From Aeromonas veronii bv. veronii (GTDB lineage: Bacteria > Pseudomonadota > Gammaproteobacteria > Enterobacterales > Aeromonadaceae), in contig NZ_CDDK01000004.1 of the NCBI RefSeq assembly GCF_000820225.1, positions 95,824 to 159,823 of the forward strand: a stretch of DNA of 64,000 nucleotides. The letters run 5' to 3'. Of this stretch, positions 25,452 through 32,619 are shown piece after piece (position 1 is the first letter of the stretch; every line of letters starts with the position of its first letter). The notes beneath the pieces were generated by a model. It saw only the letters and a program-made list of their open reading frames with translations. It was not told where the DNA came from and made no database searches. The position numbers and the translations under genes were made by a program.

Positions 25452-26668
25452 GCCGCCTCCTTGTGCTGTTCCGGTTGCTGGCTGGCTGCGAACTGCTCTT
25501 TCTCCCACTGGCGAACCGCAGCTTGACCTGCGCTGATGATCTGATCGGCCAGCTTGGCGCCAATGCCCTTGATTGCCAGCAGCTTGTCGCTCTGGTTAAC
25601 CATCAGCTTCCACAGGTCGGTGATGCCAGCACCTTCCAGCAGTCCCTGCACCTTGGCGTTGAGGCCAATCTCGCTGATGTGGACTGTCTGCGCCCACTCG
25701 GCGCGGGGTTGCAAGTGAGGGTGGGTGATAGCCAACGCATCGAGCATGAAGGCGTGGATGTCGCGGATCGCCTCCATCGGGATGTCTCGGGCGATGACGC
25801 TCGGAAATATTGGGCTCATCCACTCACTCAGCATCACAGTGCAACCGGTGGCGTCTGAGCGCATGGCGTGGAGCTTCCAGTCCAGATCGTTCAGCAGGTA
25901 GCTCTTGTCAGACTGGATACCACCCTCTACCAGGTAGACATTCCAGCGGATGCCGTTGCCGTCAGGGTAGTGATTGCGCAGGTGCTTGCCCCACAGCAGG
26001 CTGATCTCCTTGAACCGGGCCATATCGTTGATGACCTGCTGGCGCTCATCCAGATCGGCCTGCTGCTGGTTGATGATGGCTGTCAGCTCGGTCACGCTGC
26101 GGGAAAGCCGGGTGTTGTCGCGGCGGTACCCGCTGATTTCGTTCTTGCTGGCGTTGATGGCGTTCAGGCGCTCTTCCAGCTTCTTGCGCTGCTCCGCCAC
26201 CTTGCGCTTCAAGCCTTCAGGATCCATTGCCTTGTAGGCTTTGATGGTGCGTTCCAGCTCGCGGATCTGGACGTTGGCAGCGTTGAGATCTGCCTGAGCT
26301 CCGTCAGCCTTGCGGTTTGCGGCGTAGACGGCGTTTTCAGCCTGCTCTGCTTTGGCGCTGGCCTCTTCCTGTGCTGCTGCGATGCGCTGCTCGGCCTCTG
26401 CTACCTGCTGGTGCAACTGGCTGACCAGTGCGATCTGGTCGTTCAGCTCGGCATCTCGTGCTTCCAGCTGGTCAATCAGTTCATTGAACTGGTCTATATG
26501 GGCATTGGCAGACTCGCTGATCATGGTCAGGTTGGCGGTGAGCAGGGTTTCAAAGCTGCCGATGGCGGCCTTGGCCGGGCCGTCCGGCATCTGGATGATG
26601 GCGCGGATCTGGCTGGTGAGGGTGTTCAGGGCGAGGCTGGTTGCCTCGCTGGGGTTCAACGTGGTCAT
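25448..26668 (-). CDS. Coiled-coil protein with C-terminal helix-hairpin-helix motif
   Basis: This 406-residue protein has a long coiled coil (about 60-215) rich in Gln, Glu and Ala, a globular middle (LLWGKHLRNHYPDGNGIRW), and a C-terminal helix-hairpin-helix (LLAIKGIGAKLADQIISAG) of the kind that grips DNA backbones. It lies directly downstream of recT and is coupled to the next gene. A structural or clamp-like role in phage recombination is a fair inference; no family name is assigned. Start ATG 26668 follows CAGGACC. Confidence 0.75.
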   Translation of the reverse strand: MTTLNPSEATSLALNTLTSQIRAIIQMPDGPAKAAIGSFETLLTANLTMISESANAHIDQFNELIDQLEARDAELNDQIALVSQLHQQVAEAEQRIAAAQEEASAKAEQAENAVYAANRKADGAQADLNAANVQIRELERTIKAYKAMDPEGLKRKVAEQRKKLEERLNAINASKNEISGYRRDNTRLSRSVTELTAIINQQQADLDERQQVINDMARFKEISLLWGKHLRNHYPDGNGIRWNVYLVEGGIQSDKSYLLNDLDWKLHAMRSDATGCTVMLSEWMSPIFPSVIARDIPMEAIRDIHAFMLDALAITHPHLQPRAEWAQTVHISEIGLNAKVQGLLEGAGITDLWKLMVNQSDKLLAIKGIGAKLADQIISAGQAAVRQWEKEQFAASQQPEQHKEAA

Positions 26669-26722
26669 GGTTCGGGTCCTGTTGGGAAAGAGAAAGCCCA
26701 GCAAGCGCCAGGCTTTGGTTGG

Positions 26723-27778
26723 TTAGGCGGCTCGCTTCTTATCGAGGCCAAGGCGCGCAATGTTGGTGCGATAGATTTCGTTCGCCTGGGCCTTCTGCTC
26801 TTTGTTCAGCTTGTCACCCATTTCAGTAATGACAGACAGCGCTGAGCGCAACTCAGTTGCTGACTCGGCGATGTCGAGCTTGAATAGGGCATCTGCGAGC
26901 TGATCAGCAATCTCCGGGTCAACATCCGGCACTACCGGCTCGGGTTCGCTATGCGGCTGCTCAATGACGCTTTCCGCCTGCCCCTCGATGACCGCCCCCT
27001 TGTTTGCCTCTGCTTGCTGCTGCGCCCGCTTGGCTGCAGCTCTCTCGGCGAGGTTTTCGGTGGCAGACTTGTTGCCGCCATCCGGGCCGGTCGGCGTAAA
27101 ATCAGGGTTGATTTCGCGCTCTTCCAGCTCATCGACGGAGTAAACACCAAGAATTACGTCAGGGGTGTAGAGGCGAGCCCAGCGCTTGACACCAAGATAG
27201 GCCAGCTGTTGCTTCGGGTCGTCGGCCCACAGCGTCGAGTTGCGGGTGCGCGCCTGCTGCAGCAGCAGCTTAACCTCGCGCACCTGGCCGTTAGCCAGCG
27301 CGGCAATGACCTTTACCCCGCAATCTTTCTCATCAGCAAAGCTCCAGTCTGGCACCCGGTAAACGGCCCCTTTCTTATCGGGATCCTTGCTCTGGACCTC
27401 TTTGAACTTGCCGATGACGCGCTCCCACGGCCCGAAAAACTCATAGTCAAAGCGCCCCTTGATGACGCCGGAGTTTACCACCACGGCGTTGACCAGTTGG
27501 GCCTCATAACCGAGCGTTCCGTTGACAAGGTGGGTTTTTTGCGCCACAGGGAAGGGGTTCATACCCCACTGCACCGCTTGCAAGCAGATGGCAAAGCAGT
27601 CGGCCTGATTGCCGCGCAGATGTTGCGGCACGGTGGCCTTGCCGCTGGCCATCATGGCTGCCATCTTGTCGATGCTAGCCATGAAATCCATATTCATCAT
27701 CAGGCTCAGCATGTTTGCCTGACCGCGCTCATTGGCCAACACAGGGGCCGCGCTCTGGGTTGCTACTGTATTTTCCAT
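26723..27778 (-). CDS. recT: RecT-family single-strand annealing protein
   Basis: RecT binds single-stranded DNA exposed by the partner exonuclease and anneals complementary strands. The 351-residue protein shows the family core: LQAVQWGMNPFPVAQKTHLVNG, LGYEAQLVNAV, GVIKGRFDYEF, WADDPKQQLAYLGVKRWARLY and DVILGVYSVDE. The C-terminal third is Gln/Glu-rich and variable, as usual. It is 11 bases downstream of the RecE-like nuclease gene, forming the classical RecE-RecT pair. Confidence 0.95.
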   Translation of the reverse strand: MENTVATQSAAPVLANERGQANMLSLMMNMDFMASIDKMAAMMASGKATVPQHLRGNQADCFAICLQAVQWGMNPFPVAQKTHLVNGTLGYEAQLVNAVVVNSGVIKGRFDYEFFGPWERVIGKFKEVQSKDPDKKGAVYRVPDWSFADEKDCGVKVIAALANGQVREVKLLLQQARTRNSTLWADDPKQQLAYLGVKRWARLYTPDVILGVYSVDELEEREINPDFTPTGPDGGNKSATENLAERAAAKRAQQQAEANKGAVIEGQAESVIEQPHSEPEPVVPDVDPEIADQLADALFKLDIAESATELRSALSVITEMGDKLNKEQKAQANEIYRTNIARLGLDKKRAA

Positions 27779-27789
27779 GTCGATGTTCC

Positions 27790-29199
27790 TTAGAAGAGGC
27801 TGTCTGGGAGTTCTTCGGCCACCGGCTCATGACTGATCACGGTGGGGGTGAATGGCTCTTCGTTGTTGATGCGGTGGCGTTCTGCTGCCGCCTGGTACTG
27901 AGGCACGTTGATTTCGCCCATGCCATCGTGGCCCGGGTAGTAATTAGCCTTGCGCCAGGTGACGATGTTGCGCACTACCATATCGCGCAGCTCAAGGCCG
28001 CGGCGCCGATCCTCCTGCCCGTAGAAGTAGACGCCGACCATGATGGGCTTGTAGACGTCATGACCAAGGGGGCCGTCCTTCTCCACCGCGATAAACACGA
28101 AGCTGGCCGGGTGTCCGGTTACCGCTTCATAGCCGTCGGTGTAGTGGGCGTCCTGAATGTGGTAGTTGTGGGCCGAGCCATCGCGGGCAAATGCCGCTTC
28201 GCTGGCGTTGCGCACAAATTTCAGGTCAACCAGCACATGATCCGGGCGTTTCCAGTCAGGCCGGCATTTCAGCAGCTCACCGGTTTCTGGGTGGTTCCAG
28301 TAGATACTGGTCTCAGCCTCGCCCTCATCCAGCAGCACGGCTGCCTCCGGATGATTCAGGACAGCTTCGCGGTAGCGCAGGGCGTGGATGTATTCGTTAT
28401 TGGTCACGATCACCTTGTCGCCAGCTTGCTCGCGGAACTGCTCTTTCAGCTCGTCGAGGAATTTCGCGTCAGGATTGAAGGTGCGGATCCGCTCTGCCAT
28501 TTCCGCTTTGGTGCCGCTGAGTGGGAGGGGATCCGGCAGCGTGGCAATGCGCTCTGCTCGCTCCAGCTCTTTGGCGCCAATCTTGGCGTAGTTCTCGAGC
28601 ACGGCCTGATAGCTGCCCTTGCTCTTGAGTGGCTTGGTCAGCGTATCGTTGTAGGCTTTGACGCATGCCTTGAGCGCTGTAGCTGTGCGCTTGTCATCTT
28701 CGCCGATGGTCTGGAAGCTCTCAGGGAGCTGGCAGTATGCTGCCTCGGCATCGCCCACCGTGGATCCAAGCTCGATGGGTGGGGTCAACTTGGCGTTGTA
28801 CGCCTCAATGGCATCAGCCAGCTCCTGCAGCTCTGGGCGCTTCTCGAGACCGGCGTTGTACTCTTCGATGGCCGCCTTCATCTGGTCTGCACCAACAAAG
28901 GCATCTTCCGGCCACACCGGCTCGATGGCGTATTCGCTTTCGAAGTCGCCAAACTCCAACACAATCTTGTGCAGGATCTTGCCTTCGCGGAACGGCACAG
29001 TTTCTTTCTGCTGGTTGCCGTCAATCTTGTAGTAGCGGTAGTGCTGGCCGGATATCAGCGCCAGATCCAGGCTGCTTTTCGATTCGCCCGCGCTGCCGTG
29101 GTAAACATCGCTCGGGATGTCGCTATACATGCAAGGCGCGACAGGGATGAAGGTTTCAATCACCTGCTCGGCGATCTCGGTTTTTGCTGGTGCATTCAT
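27790..29199 (-). CDS. recE: RecE-like exodeoxyribonuclease VIII (DUF3799 / PD-(D/E)XK)
   Basis: The 469-residue 5'-3' double-strand exonuclease produces 3' tails for RecT. The catalytic C-terminal half includes CRPDW (Asp near 316) and VLVDLKF (D-x-K near 325), preceded by a Glu-bearing EYIHALRYREAV helix and followed by QDAHYTDGYEAVTG, as in DUF3799/RecE nucleases. The N-terminal YHGSAGESKSSLDLALISGQHYRY segment is also typical. ATG at 29199 follows GAGGACC; the in-frame extension to 29223 is unsupported. Confidence 0.93.
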   Translation of the reverse strand: MNAPAKTEIAEQVIETFIPVAPCMYSDIPSDVYHGSAGESKSSLDLALISGQHYRYYKIDGNQQKETVPFREGKILHKIVLEFGDFESEYAIEPVWPEDAFVGADQMKAAIEEYNAGLEKRPELQELADAIEAYNAKLTPPIELGSTVGDAEAAYCQLPESFQTIGEDDKRTATALKACVKAYNDTLTKPLKSKGSYQAVLENYAKIGAKELERAERIATLPDPLPLSGTKAEMAERIRTFNPDAKFLDELKEQFREQAGDKVIVTNNEYIHALRYREAVLNHPEAAVLLDEGEAETSIYWNHPETGELLKCRPDWKRPDHVLVDLKFVRNASEAAFARDGSAHNYHIQDAHYTDGYEAVTGHPASFVFIAVEKDGPLGHDVYKPIMVGVYFYGQEDRRRGLELRDMVVRNIVTWRKANYYPGHDGMGEINVPQYQAAAERHRINNEEPFTPTVISHEPVAEELPDSLF

Positions 29200-29266
29200 G
29201 GGGGTTGGTCCTCTGGTGGTCAATCTGCGGCCCCTTGCATAAGGAGCGTATATTCAACTTTCGAGA

Positions 29267-29440
29267 CTACAGCTCTAGCTCATGTCGCAGGGCGCGCTTT
29301 TCGTGGTACTCCTCGATGGCGCGGCGTTCTGCTGCGCTGGGTTCGACGCTCACGCTGTAGCGGTGTTCAGTACGGGGCGGCATGGAGCCGCGAAAGCCCA
29401 TCACCTGGGCTTCGGTCAGATTTTTCATGGTCGGGGTCAT
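29267..29440 (-). CDS. Small phage protein, unknown
   Basis: A 53- to 57-residue Arg/Glu-rich protein ending EEYHEKRALRHELEL. Two ATG codons are possible: 29440 (weak GGATA upstream) and 29428, which sits behind ATGACCCCGACC, an altered form of the leader seen before many genes of this phage. It is the gene before recE in the leftward operon. Confidence 0.5.
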   Translation of the reverse strand: MTPTMKNLTEAQVMGFRGSMPPRTEHRYSVSVEPSAAERRAIEEYHEKRALRHELEL

Positions 29441-30014
29441 CTTGGTTATCCAAAGGCGGCCACAGCTTCGACGCCATGTTGTTGCCAGCTCCACCGGAGC
29501 CGCCTTGGGATACCCGCTGTTGCCAGCGGGCCTGCCGGTTACGTTATCCGGCGCTGTCTGGTCAGCCGTTCGTGTGTCGCGCTCCCGCGGCCGATAACAG
29601 GTGTCCACCCCAGAGTTGTGGACTGCTCTACCCATGCCACTTAGCTTGTTGACCCTCACCAGATGCAAAGCTGGCTTCCCACGAAGGGAACTCGGGGCGC
29701 CATCACTACTGGCGCATGGATTGGCCGCTTCTAACGGCTGTCGGTCACATCGTTCGCACTCCCTGTTGTGTTGAGGTCGCAATAGTCGAGTGATAAATCG
29801 TTCACGTTCACGCACCGCTTTCCGAATTGACGGGTTATCGGCGCATCCCTACCGGCATCGGGATTCGTGGTTGTGAGCCGGTTCCGAGTTGTTAAAGAGC
29901 GGTGCAACGCTGCTTCTTTTGGCAAAAAGAGGTTGCAGATAGCCAAAGCGCACTTGTGGCACTTGTTGAAATGGGCTTTGGCTACGGCGCTATGAGGGAA
30001 GCGCCAGACCCGGG
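29441..30014. other. 574-base structured non-coding stretch in the leftward operon
   Basis: No convincing gene is seen. The region holds one copy of a GCCGG...CCGGC repeat (29533-29576), a GCAAC...GTTGC hairpin (29904-29936), and a 10-bp perfect inverted repeat TAGCCAAAGC / GCTTTGGCTA (29940-29949 and 29975-29984). Open frames across it (for example 29731-29946) look non-protein-like. It lies inside the expected PL transcript and may carry RNA control elements. Confidence 0.55.
29533..29576 (-). repeat. Copy 2 of a hairpin-bearing repeat in the leftward transcript
   Basis: On the minus strand it reads CACACGAACGG, a variable stretch, then GCCGGATAACGTAACCGGCA. The same unit occurs at 30519-30559. 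The GCCGG/CCGGC arms give a small RNA hairpin with a conserved ACGTAA loop side. Confidence 0.6.
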
Positions 30015-30260
30015 TCAGATGGCGTTGCGGTGGAACTCGGCGCGCCAGTGGAGGAGGGCGCTGTGCTTGGTAAAGCCTGTGGTGCGGCGCTGGGCTGCGC
30101 GGGCCGCCACAATTCGGTGCCGCTCGGTCTGCATCATGGCAACGGTCAAGCGCTGCTTGATGGTTCGGCGGCGTGCGGCATTGCCATTGAACTTGTCAGC
30201 GATGGCGAAGAGGATCTGGTCTGCGTGATGCGCGGCTCTGGAAAAAATGCTCTTGGTCAT
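30015..30260 (-). CDS. Small basic protein in the position of the N antiterminator
   Basis: This 81-residue, strongly basic protein has many Arg residues (NAARRRTIKQR, ERHRIVAARAAQRR). It is the first gene downstream of the PL-like promoter, as N is in lambda, and lies beyond one copy of a repeated hairpin. It has no clear sequence similarity to N, whose family is hypervariable. ATG at 30260 has AGGAG about 10 bases upstream; another ATG at 30266 in a different frame is closer to that site. Real but functionally uncertain. Confidence 0.5.
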   Translation of the reverse strand: MTKSIFSRAAHHADQILFAIADKFNGNAARRRTIKQRLTVAMMQTERHRIVAARAAQRRTTGFTKHSALLHWRAEFHRNAI

Positions 30261-30377
30261 GGTACATTTACTCCTGTTGGCGAGTAGGTCCTCGCTAATT
30301 CCCACCGGGTCAACTGGTTGGGGTCCTGATTGCTGGGGTGGTCCCCTGGCGTCTGGCGGGATGGTCTCCCGCCCTTC

Positions 30378-30400
30378 AAAGCCCGCCCTGTGCGGGCTTT
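30378..30400 (-). terminator. Terminator-like hairpin in the PL leader
   Basis: AAAGCCCGC and GCGGGCTTT pair around a short loop; the T-tail is only three bases on either strand. Its place between PL and the first gene suits a tL1-type attenuator subject to antitermination. Confidence 0.55.
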
Positions 30401-30518
30401 GTCGTTCTTACGCGCTGGTCAGGCGCTTTTCACTTCTGCCCTGGTTAGGGGCTGGGTCCTGATTGCCGGGTTGCACTCAATTCTTTACTGGTCTTTTACT
30501 CCGCCAGATCCGGAGGTT

Positions 30519-30559
30519 TGCCGGTTACGTCTCCGGCCCGGGCTCTCACCGTTCGTGTG
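30519..30559 (-). repeat. Copy 1 of the hairpin-bearing repeat, about 100 bases downstream of PL
   Basis: The minus strand reads CACACGAACGG, spacer, then GCCGGAGACGTAACCGGCA, nearly identical to the copy at 29533-29576. It lies early in the leftward transcript, where lambda has nutL and HK022 has putL. Confidence 0.6.
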
Positions 30560-30632
30560 GCATTACCCAAGACCCTCACCACGATTGGCCGCCTTCCACG
30601 CTGCCCCTTGCTGTTATCGGTCTTGGTTGTTC

Positions 30633-30708
30633 GATTGCTTTACCGAACAAGGCAAAGGTTAATATTCCCGAACACTTGCGTCAATAGAAAATGTTCGGTT
30701 TTACGAAC
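30633..30708 (-). promoter_or_regulatory. PL-like promoter with three operator sites (OL)
   Basis: On the minus strand TTGACG (30684-30679), 17 bases, then TAACCT (30661-30656). Three 16-bp sites of one pattern lie over it: GTTCGTAAAACCGAAC (30708-30693, perfect palindrome) upstream of -35, GTTCGGGAATATTAAC (30673-30658) in the spacer, and GTTCGGTAAAGCAATC (30648-30633) at the start point. The same pattern occurs at the cI-cro junction, so the repressor and Cro should control this promoter. Confidence 0.75.
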
Positions 30709-30749
30709 TATTTTTTTAGTAGGTGATGTAGCTGCCAAGTGGTGGGCAC

Positions 30750-30772
30750 AAAAAAGCCCGCGCGATGCGGGC
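30750..30772 (-). terminator. Intrinsic terminator of the repressor gene
   Basis: GCCCGC and GCGGGC arms (30756-30761, 30767-30772) are followed on the minus strand by six T, 20 bases after the repressor stop. Confidence 0.9.
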
Positions 30773-30791
30773 TTGATTGAGGTTGGTGCAG

Positions 30792-31406
30792 TTACTCTTT
30801 CGTGTTGCGGCGCAGTTCGACCATGCGGCCGAAGATAATGGCGTCCTTGATGGGCACCACTCCAAGGCGCTGATCATCGGTTACCAGTGTAATGCCAGAG
30901 AGGCCGTCGAGCGCCTTAAGCAGCCGATCCTGCTCGCTGCTGACTATCCTCGCCAGCACCACGTCGTTATGGCGTGGCGTCCGGTCGGCCAGATCAATAA
31001 CGCAGATGTCGCCGCTCTTGATGCCTGAGCCAGCGAGGTTGTCATCGTTGGCAATGATGCCGATCAGCTGGCCATCGTAATCACTGTATATGGTGCCGCG
31101 CCCATCAAGGGTGTGCAGGGCATCGGTTGGGTGCTCTGTGAGGTCTGACATTTCCCATACCGCCACTTTGCCGAGGTGCGTGTCTGCTACATAAGTGCCG
31201 CTCTCTTTACCGGTATAGAGCCATAGCGGGTCGCATCCGAGCGCTTTGGCAATGGAGAGCAGGCTGCTGACGCGCAAATCCTTGAGCGGGTCAGACAGCA
31301 GAACGGATATCACCGCTTTGCTCACGCCTGACTTGCGCACCAGATCGGCCTGGTTCCAGCCGCGCTCATTGAGCATGTATTTCAGTCGATCTCTGAAAGA
31401 GGTCAT
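30792..31406 (-). CDS. CI-like prophage repressor, S24-like C-domain without the catalytic serine
   Basis: This 204-residue repressor has an N-terminal helix-turn-helix (about 18-38, NQADLVRKSGVSKAVISVLL). The C-terminal LexA/S24-like domain keeps the IKSGDICVIDL and NDVVLARI strands and a lysine (RLLKAL, K164). Where self-cleaving relatives have G-D-S-M, this protein has NDDN (119-123), so the nucleophilic serine appears absent and RecA-stimulated cleavage is doubtful. It is divergent from cro across a shared operator region. Start ATG 31406. Confidence 0.9.
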   Translation of the reverse strand: MTSFRDRLKYMLNERGWNQADLVRKSGVSKAVISVLLSDPLKDLRVSSLLSIAKALGCDPLWLYTGKESGTYVADTHLGKVAVWEMSDLTEHPTDALHTLDGRGTIYSDYDGQLIGIIANDDNLAGSGIKSGDICVIDLADRTPRHNDVVLARIVSSEQDRLLKALDGLSGITLVTDDQRLGVVPIKDAIIFGRMVELRRNTKE

Positions 31407-31415
31407 GTCGCACTC

Positions 31416-31502
31416 GTTCGAATAAAAAAACACTTCCTCATTTTGTCCTATTTCTTGTGCGCTATGCCGATGGTTGACTTGTTCGGAAAAGCGAACCAAA
31501 AT
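31416..31502 (+). promoter_or_regulatory. PR promoter and OR operators between cI and cro
   Basis: TTGACT (31474-31479), 17 bases, then CAAAAT (31497-31502). The perfect palindrome GTTCGGAAAAGCGAAC (31481-31496) fills the spacer. A second, degenerate site GTTCGAATAAAAAAAC (31416-31431) lies 10 bases from the repressor start codon, where it could autoregulate cI. The pattern equals that of the OL sites. Confidence 0.75.
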
Positions 31503-31542
31503 GAGTTCTGTATTACCAGTATCCATAAAAGGACCCCGACCA

Positions 31543-31749
31543 ATGAAGAAAGACCAAGCCATCCAGTTTTTTGGCGGCAGTAACGCCATGGCGCGAGCCG
31601 TTGGCGTGACCAAAAGCACCGTATCCGAATGGCCCGAAATCATCCCGGCCAAGTATGCCACGCGCATCCACTTCGCCTCCGGCGGCAAACTTGATTTCTG
31701 CCTTGAGGATTACCGCCCGGAGCAAACGGAAACCCAGCAGGCCGCCTGA
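31543..31749 (+). CDS. Cro-like repressor
   Basis: A 68-residue protein of the P22-Cro/DicC type: KDQAIQFFGGSNAMARAVGV (helix-turn-helix) then TKSTVSEWPEIIPAKYATRI and a tail. It is transcribed from PR, opposite to cI, and should bind the GTTCG-type operators to shut off repressor synthesis and early promoters. The ribosome site is AAAGGACCCCGACCA before ATG 31543, the leader shared by many genes of this phage. Confidence 0.9.
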   Translation: MKKDQAIQFFGGSNAMARAVGVTKSTVSEWPEIIPAKYATRIHFASGGKLDFCLEDYRPEQTETQQAA

Positions 31750-31790
31750 CCAACGGCCAGCCTTACCCCAACCACCAGAGGACCCTGACC

Positions 31791-32189
31791 ATGGGAAGAC
31801 CAGCCCTGTCTGATCACGAAAAAATGGACACCCTGTCACCCTTGCGGGTGCGCGGCACTGTCGGCCACCGACAAGTGTGGCAGGAAGTCGGTGCCGAAGT
31901 CGGCATGACTGAAACCGCATTTGCCCGCACCTCGCTGCTTATGCTGCTCAATTCCATATCAAAGCATGAGCCCCAGATCCTGGCGAGAGCCGTCAAACGG
32001 GCCAATCGGAGCCTGATCGAACAGGGTTACCCGCCCGTCACTGTCGAGGAGATCCTGAAAGGGGATGGCCTGCCAGAGCGCGGTCTGCTGACCTTCTCGC
32101 CGCAAGATGAGGCCATCTATGACGAGGAGCGCCCCAAGAAGCCGGTGCAAAAGCTCATCGGCCTGATCAATTTCGTTTTAGGGAGATAA
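31791..32189 (+). CDS. Early phage protein, unknown (CII position)
   Basis: 132 residues, ATG 31791 behind GAGGACCCTGACC. The N-terminal half (HRQVWQEVGAEVGMTETAFA) resembles a small DNA-binding helical domain, but no family is recognised. It lies directly after cro, where lambdoid phages carry cII, so a regulatory role is possible by position only. Confidence 0.7.
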   Translation: MGRPALSDHEKMDTLSPLRVRGTVGHRQVWQEVGAEVGMTETAFARTSLLMLLNSISKHEPQILARAVKRANRSLIEQGYPPVTVEEILKGDGLPERGLLTFSPQDEAIYDEERPKKPVQKLIGLINFVLGR

Positions 32190-32194
32190 CTGCA

Positions 32195-32413
32195 ATGACT
32201 ATCAACGCCAGACCGCCACGCCCCGCAGCCCAGCACGTCAGCGAACGGGACAACATTATTCTGAAATCCGTTATCCATGAGTTGTCGCTCGAGCTGGACA
32301 CCTCGCTGATCCCGACTGCGCACGCTGCCGGTACCGACAAGACAGCCGTTCGACTCTCCCGGGAGTTGATGGCCCGCAAAATCGAGCGCGCCGAGCAACA
32401 AGCCTGCGCATAA
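32195..32413 (+). CDS. Small early phage protein, unknown
   Basis: 72 residues, 5 bases after the previous stop. Helical centre (SERDNIILKSVIHELSLELD) and basic C-terminus (RLSRELMARKIERAEQQ). No recognised family. Confidence 0.6.
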   Translation: MTINARPPRPAAQHVSERDNIILKSVIHELSLELDTSLIPTAHAAGTDKTAVRLSRELMARKIERAEQQACA

Positions 32414-32466
32414 ACACGCTAATCACGGCCTGACTCACCACCAGGCTGTTAATCAGGACCTCAAAA

Positions 32467-32619
32467 ATGACCATTGAACCCAAGGCCCATGGGGCCGCTC
32501 TCCTTTGTGCCGATCTGGATCACTGCCCAATGTGTGGCAGCGAGCTGCGCACCGGTAACGATGACCGCTCATTTGAATGCCCGGGATGTGAATACACCGA
32601 GCAGGAGGTGGCGGCATGA
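32467..32619 (+). CDS. 50-residue zinc-ribbon peptide
   Basis: A very small gene encodes a CPMCG (C20, C23) and CPGC (C38, C41) four-cysteine ribbon, similar to Lar-like/restriction-alleviation and other phage zinc fingers. CAGGACC precedes ATG 32467. The stop overlaps the methyltransferase start as ATGA, so the two proteins are probably co-translated; a partner role with the methyltransferase is inference. Confidence 0.8.
   Translation: MTIEPKAHGAALLCADLDHCPMCGSELRTGNDDRSFECPGCEYTEQEVAA

Noticed and set aside
27715-29652. 645-codon plus-strand ORF opposite recE
   Set aside because: Antisense to the RecE-like gene whose motifs are clear; cysteine- and valine-rich shadow.
29731-29946. 71-codon minus-strand ORF in the early gap
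   Set aside because: No ribosome site, overlaps inverted repeats, composition not protein-like; treated as non-coding.
30281-30480. Two AATCAGGACC-type leaders in the PL leader as ribosome sites of tiny genes
   Set aside because: Neither is followed by a start codon at the right distance; they may be decayed remnants.
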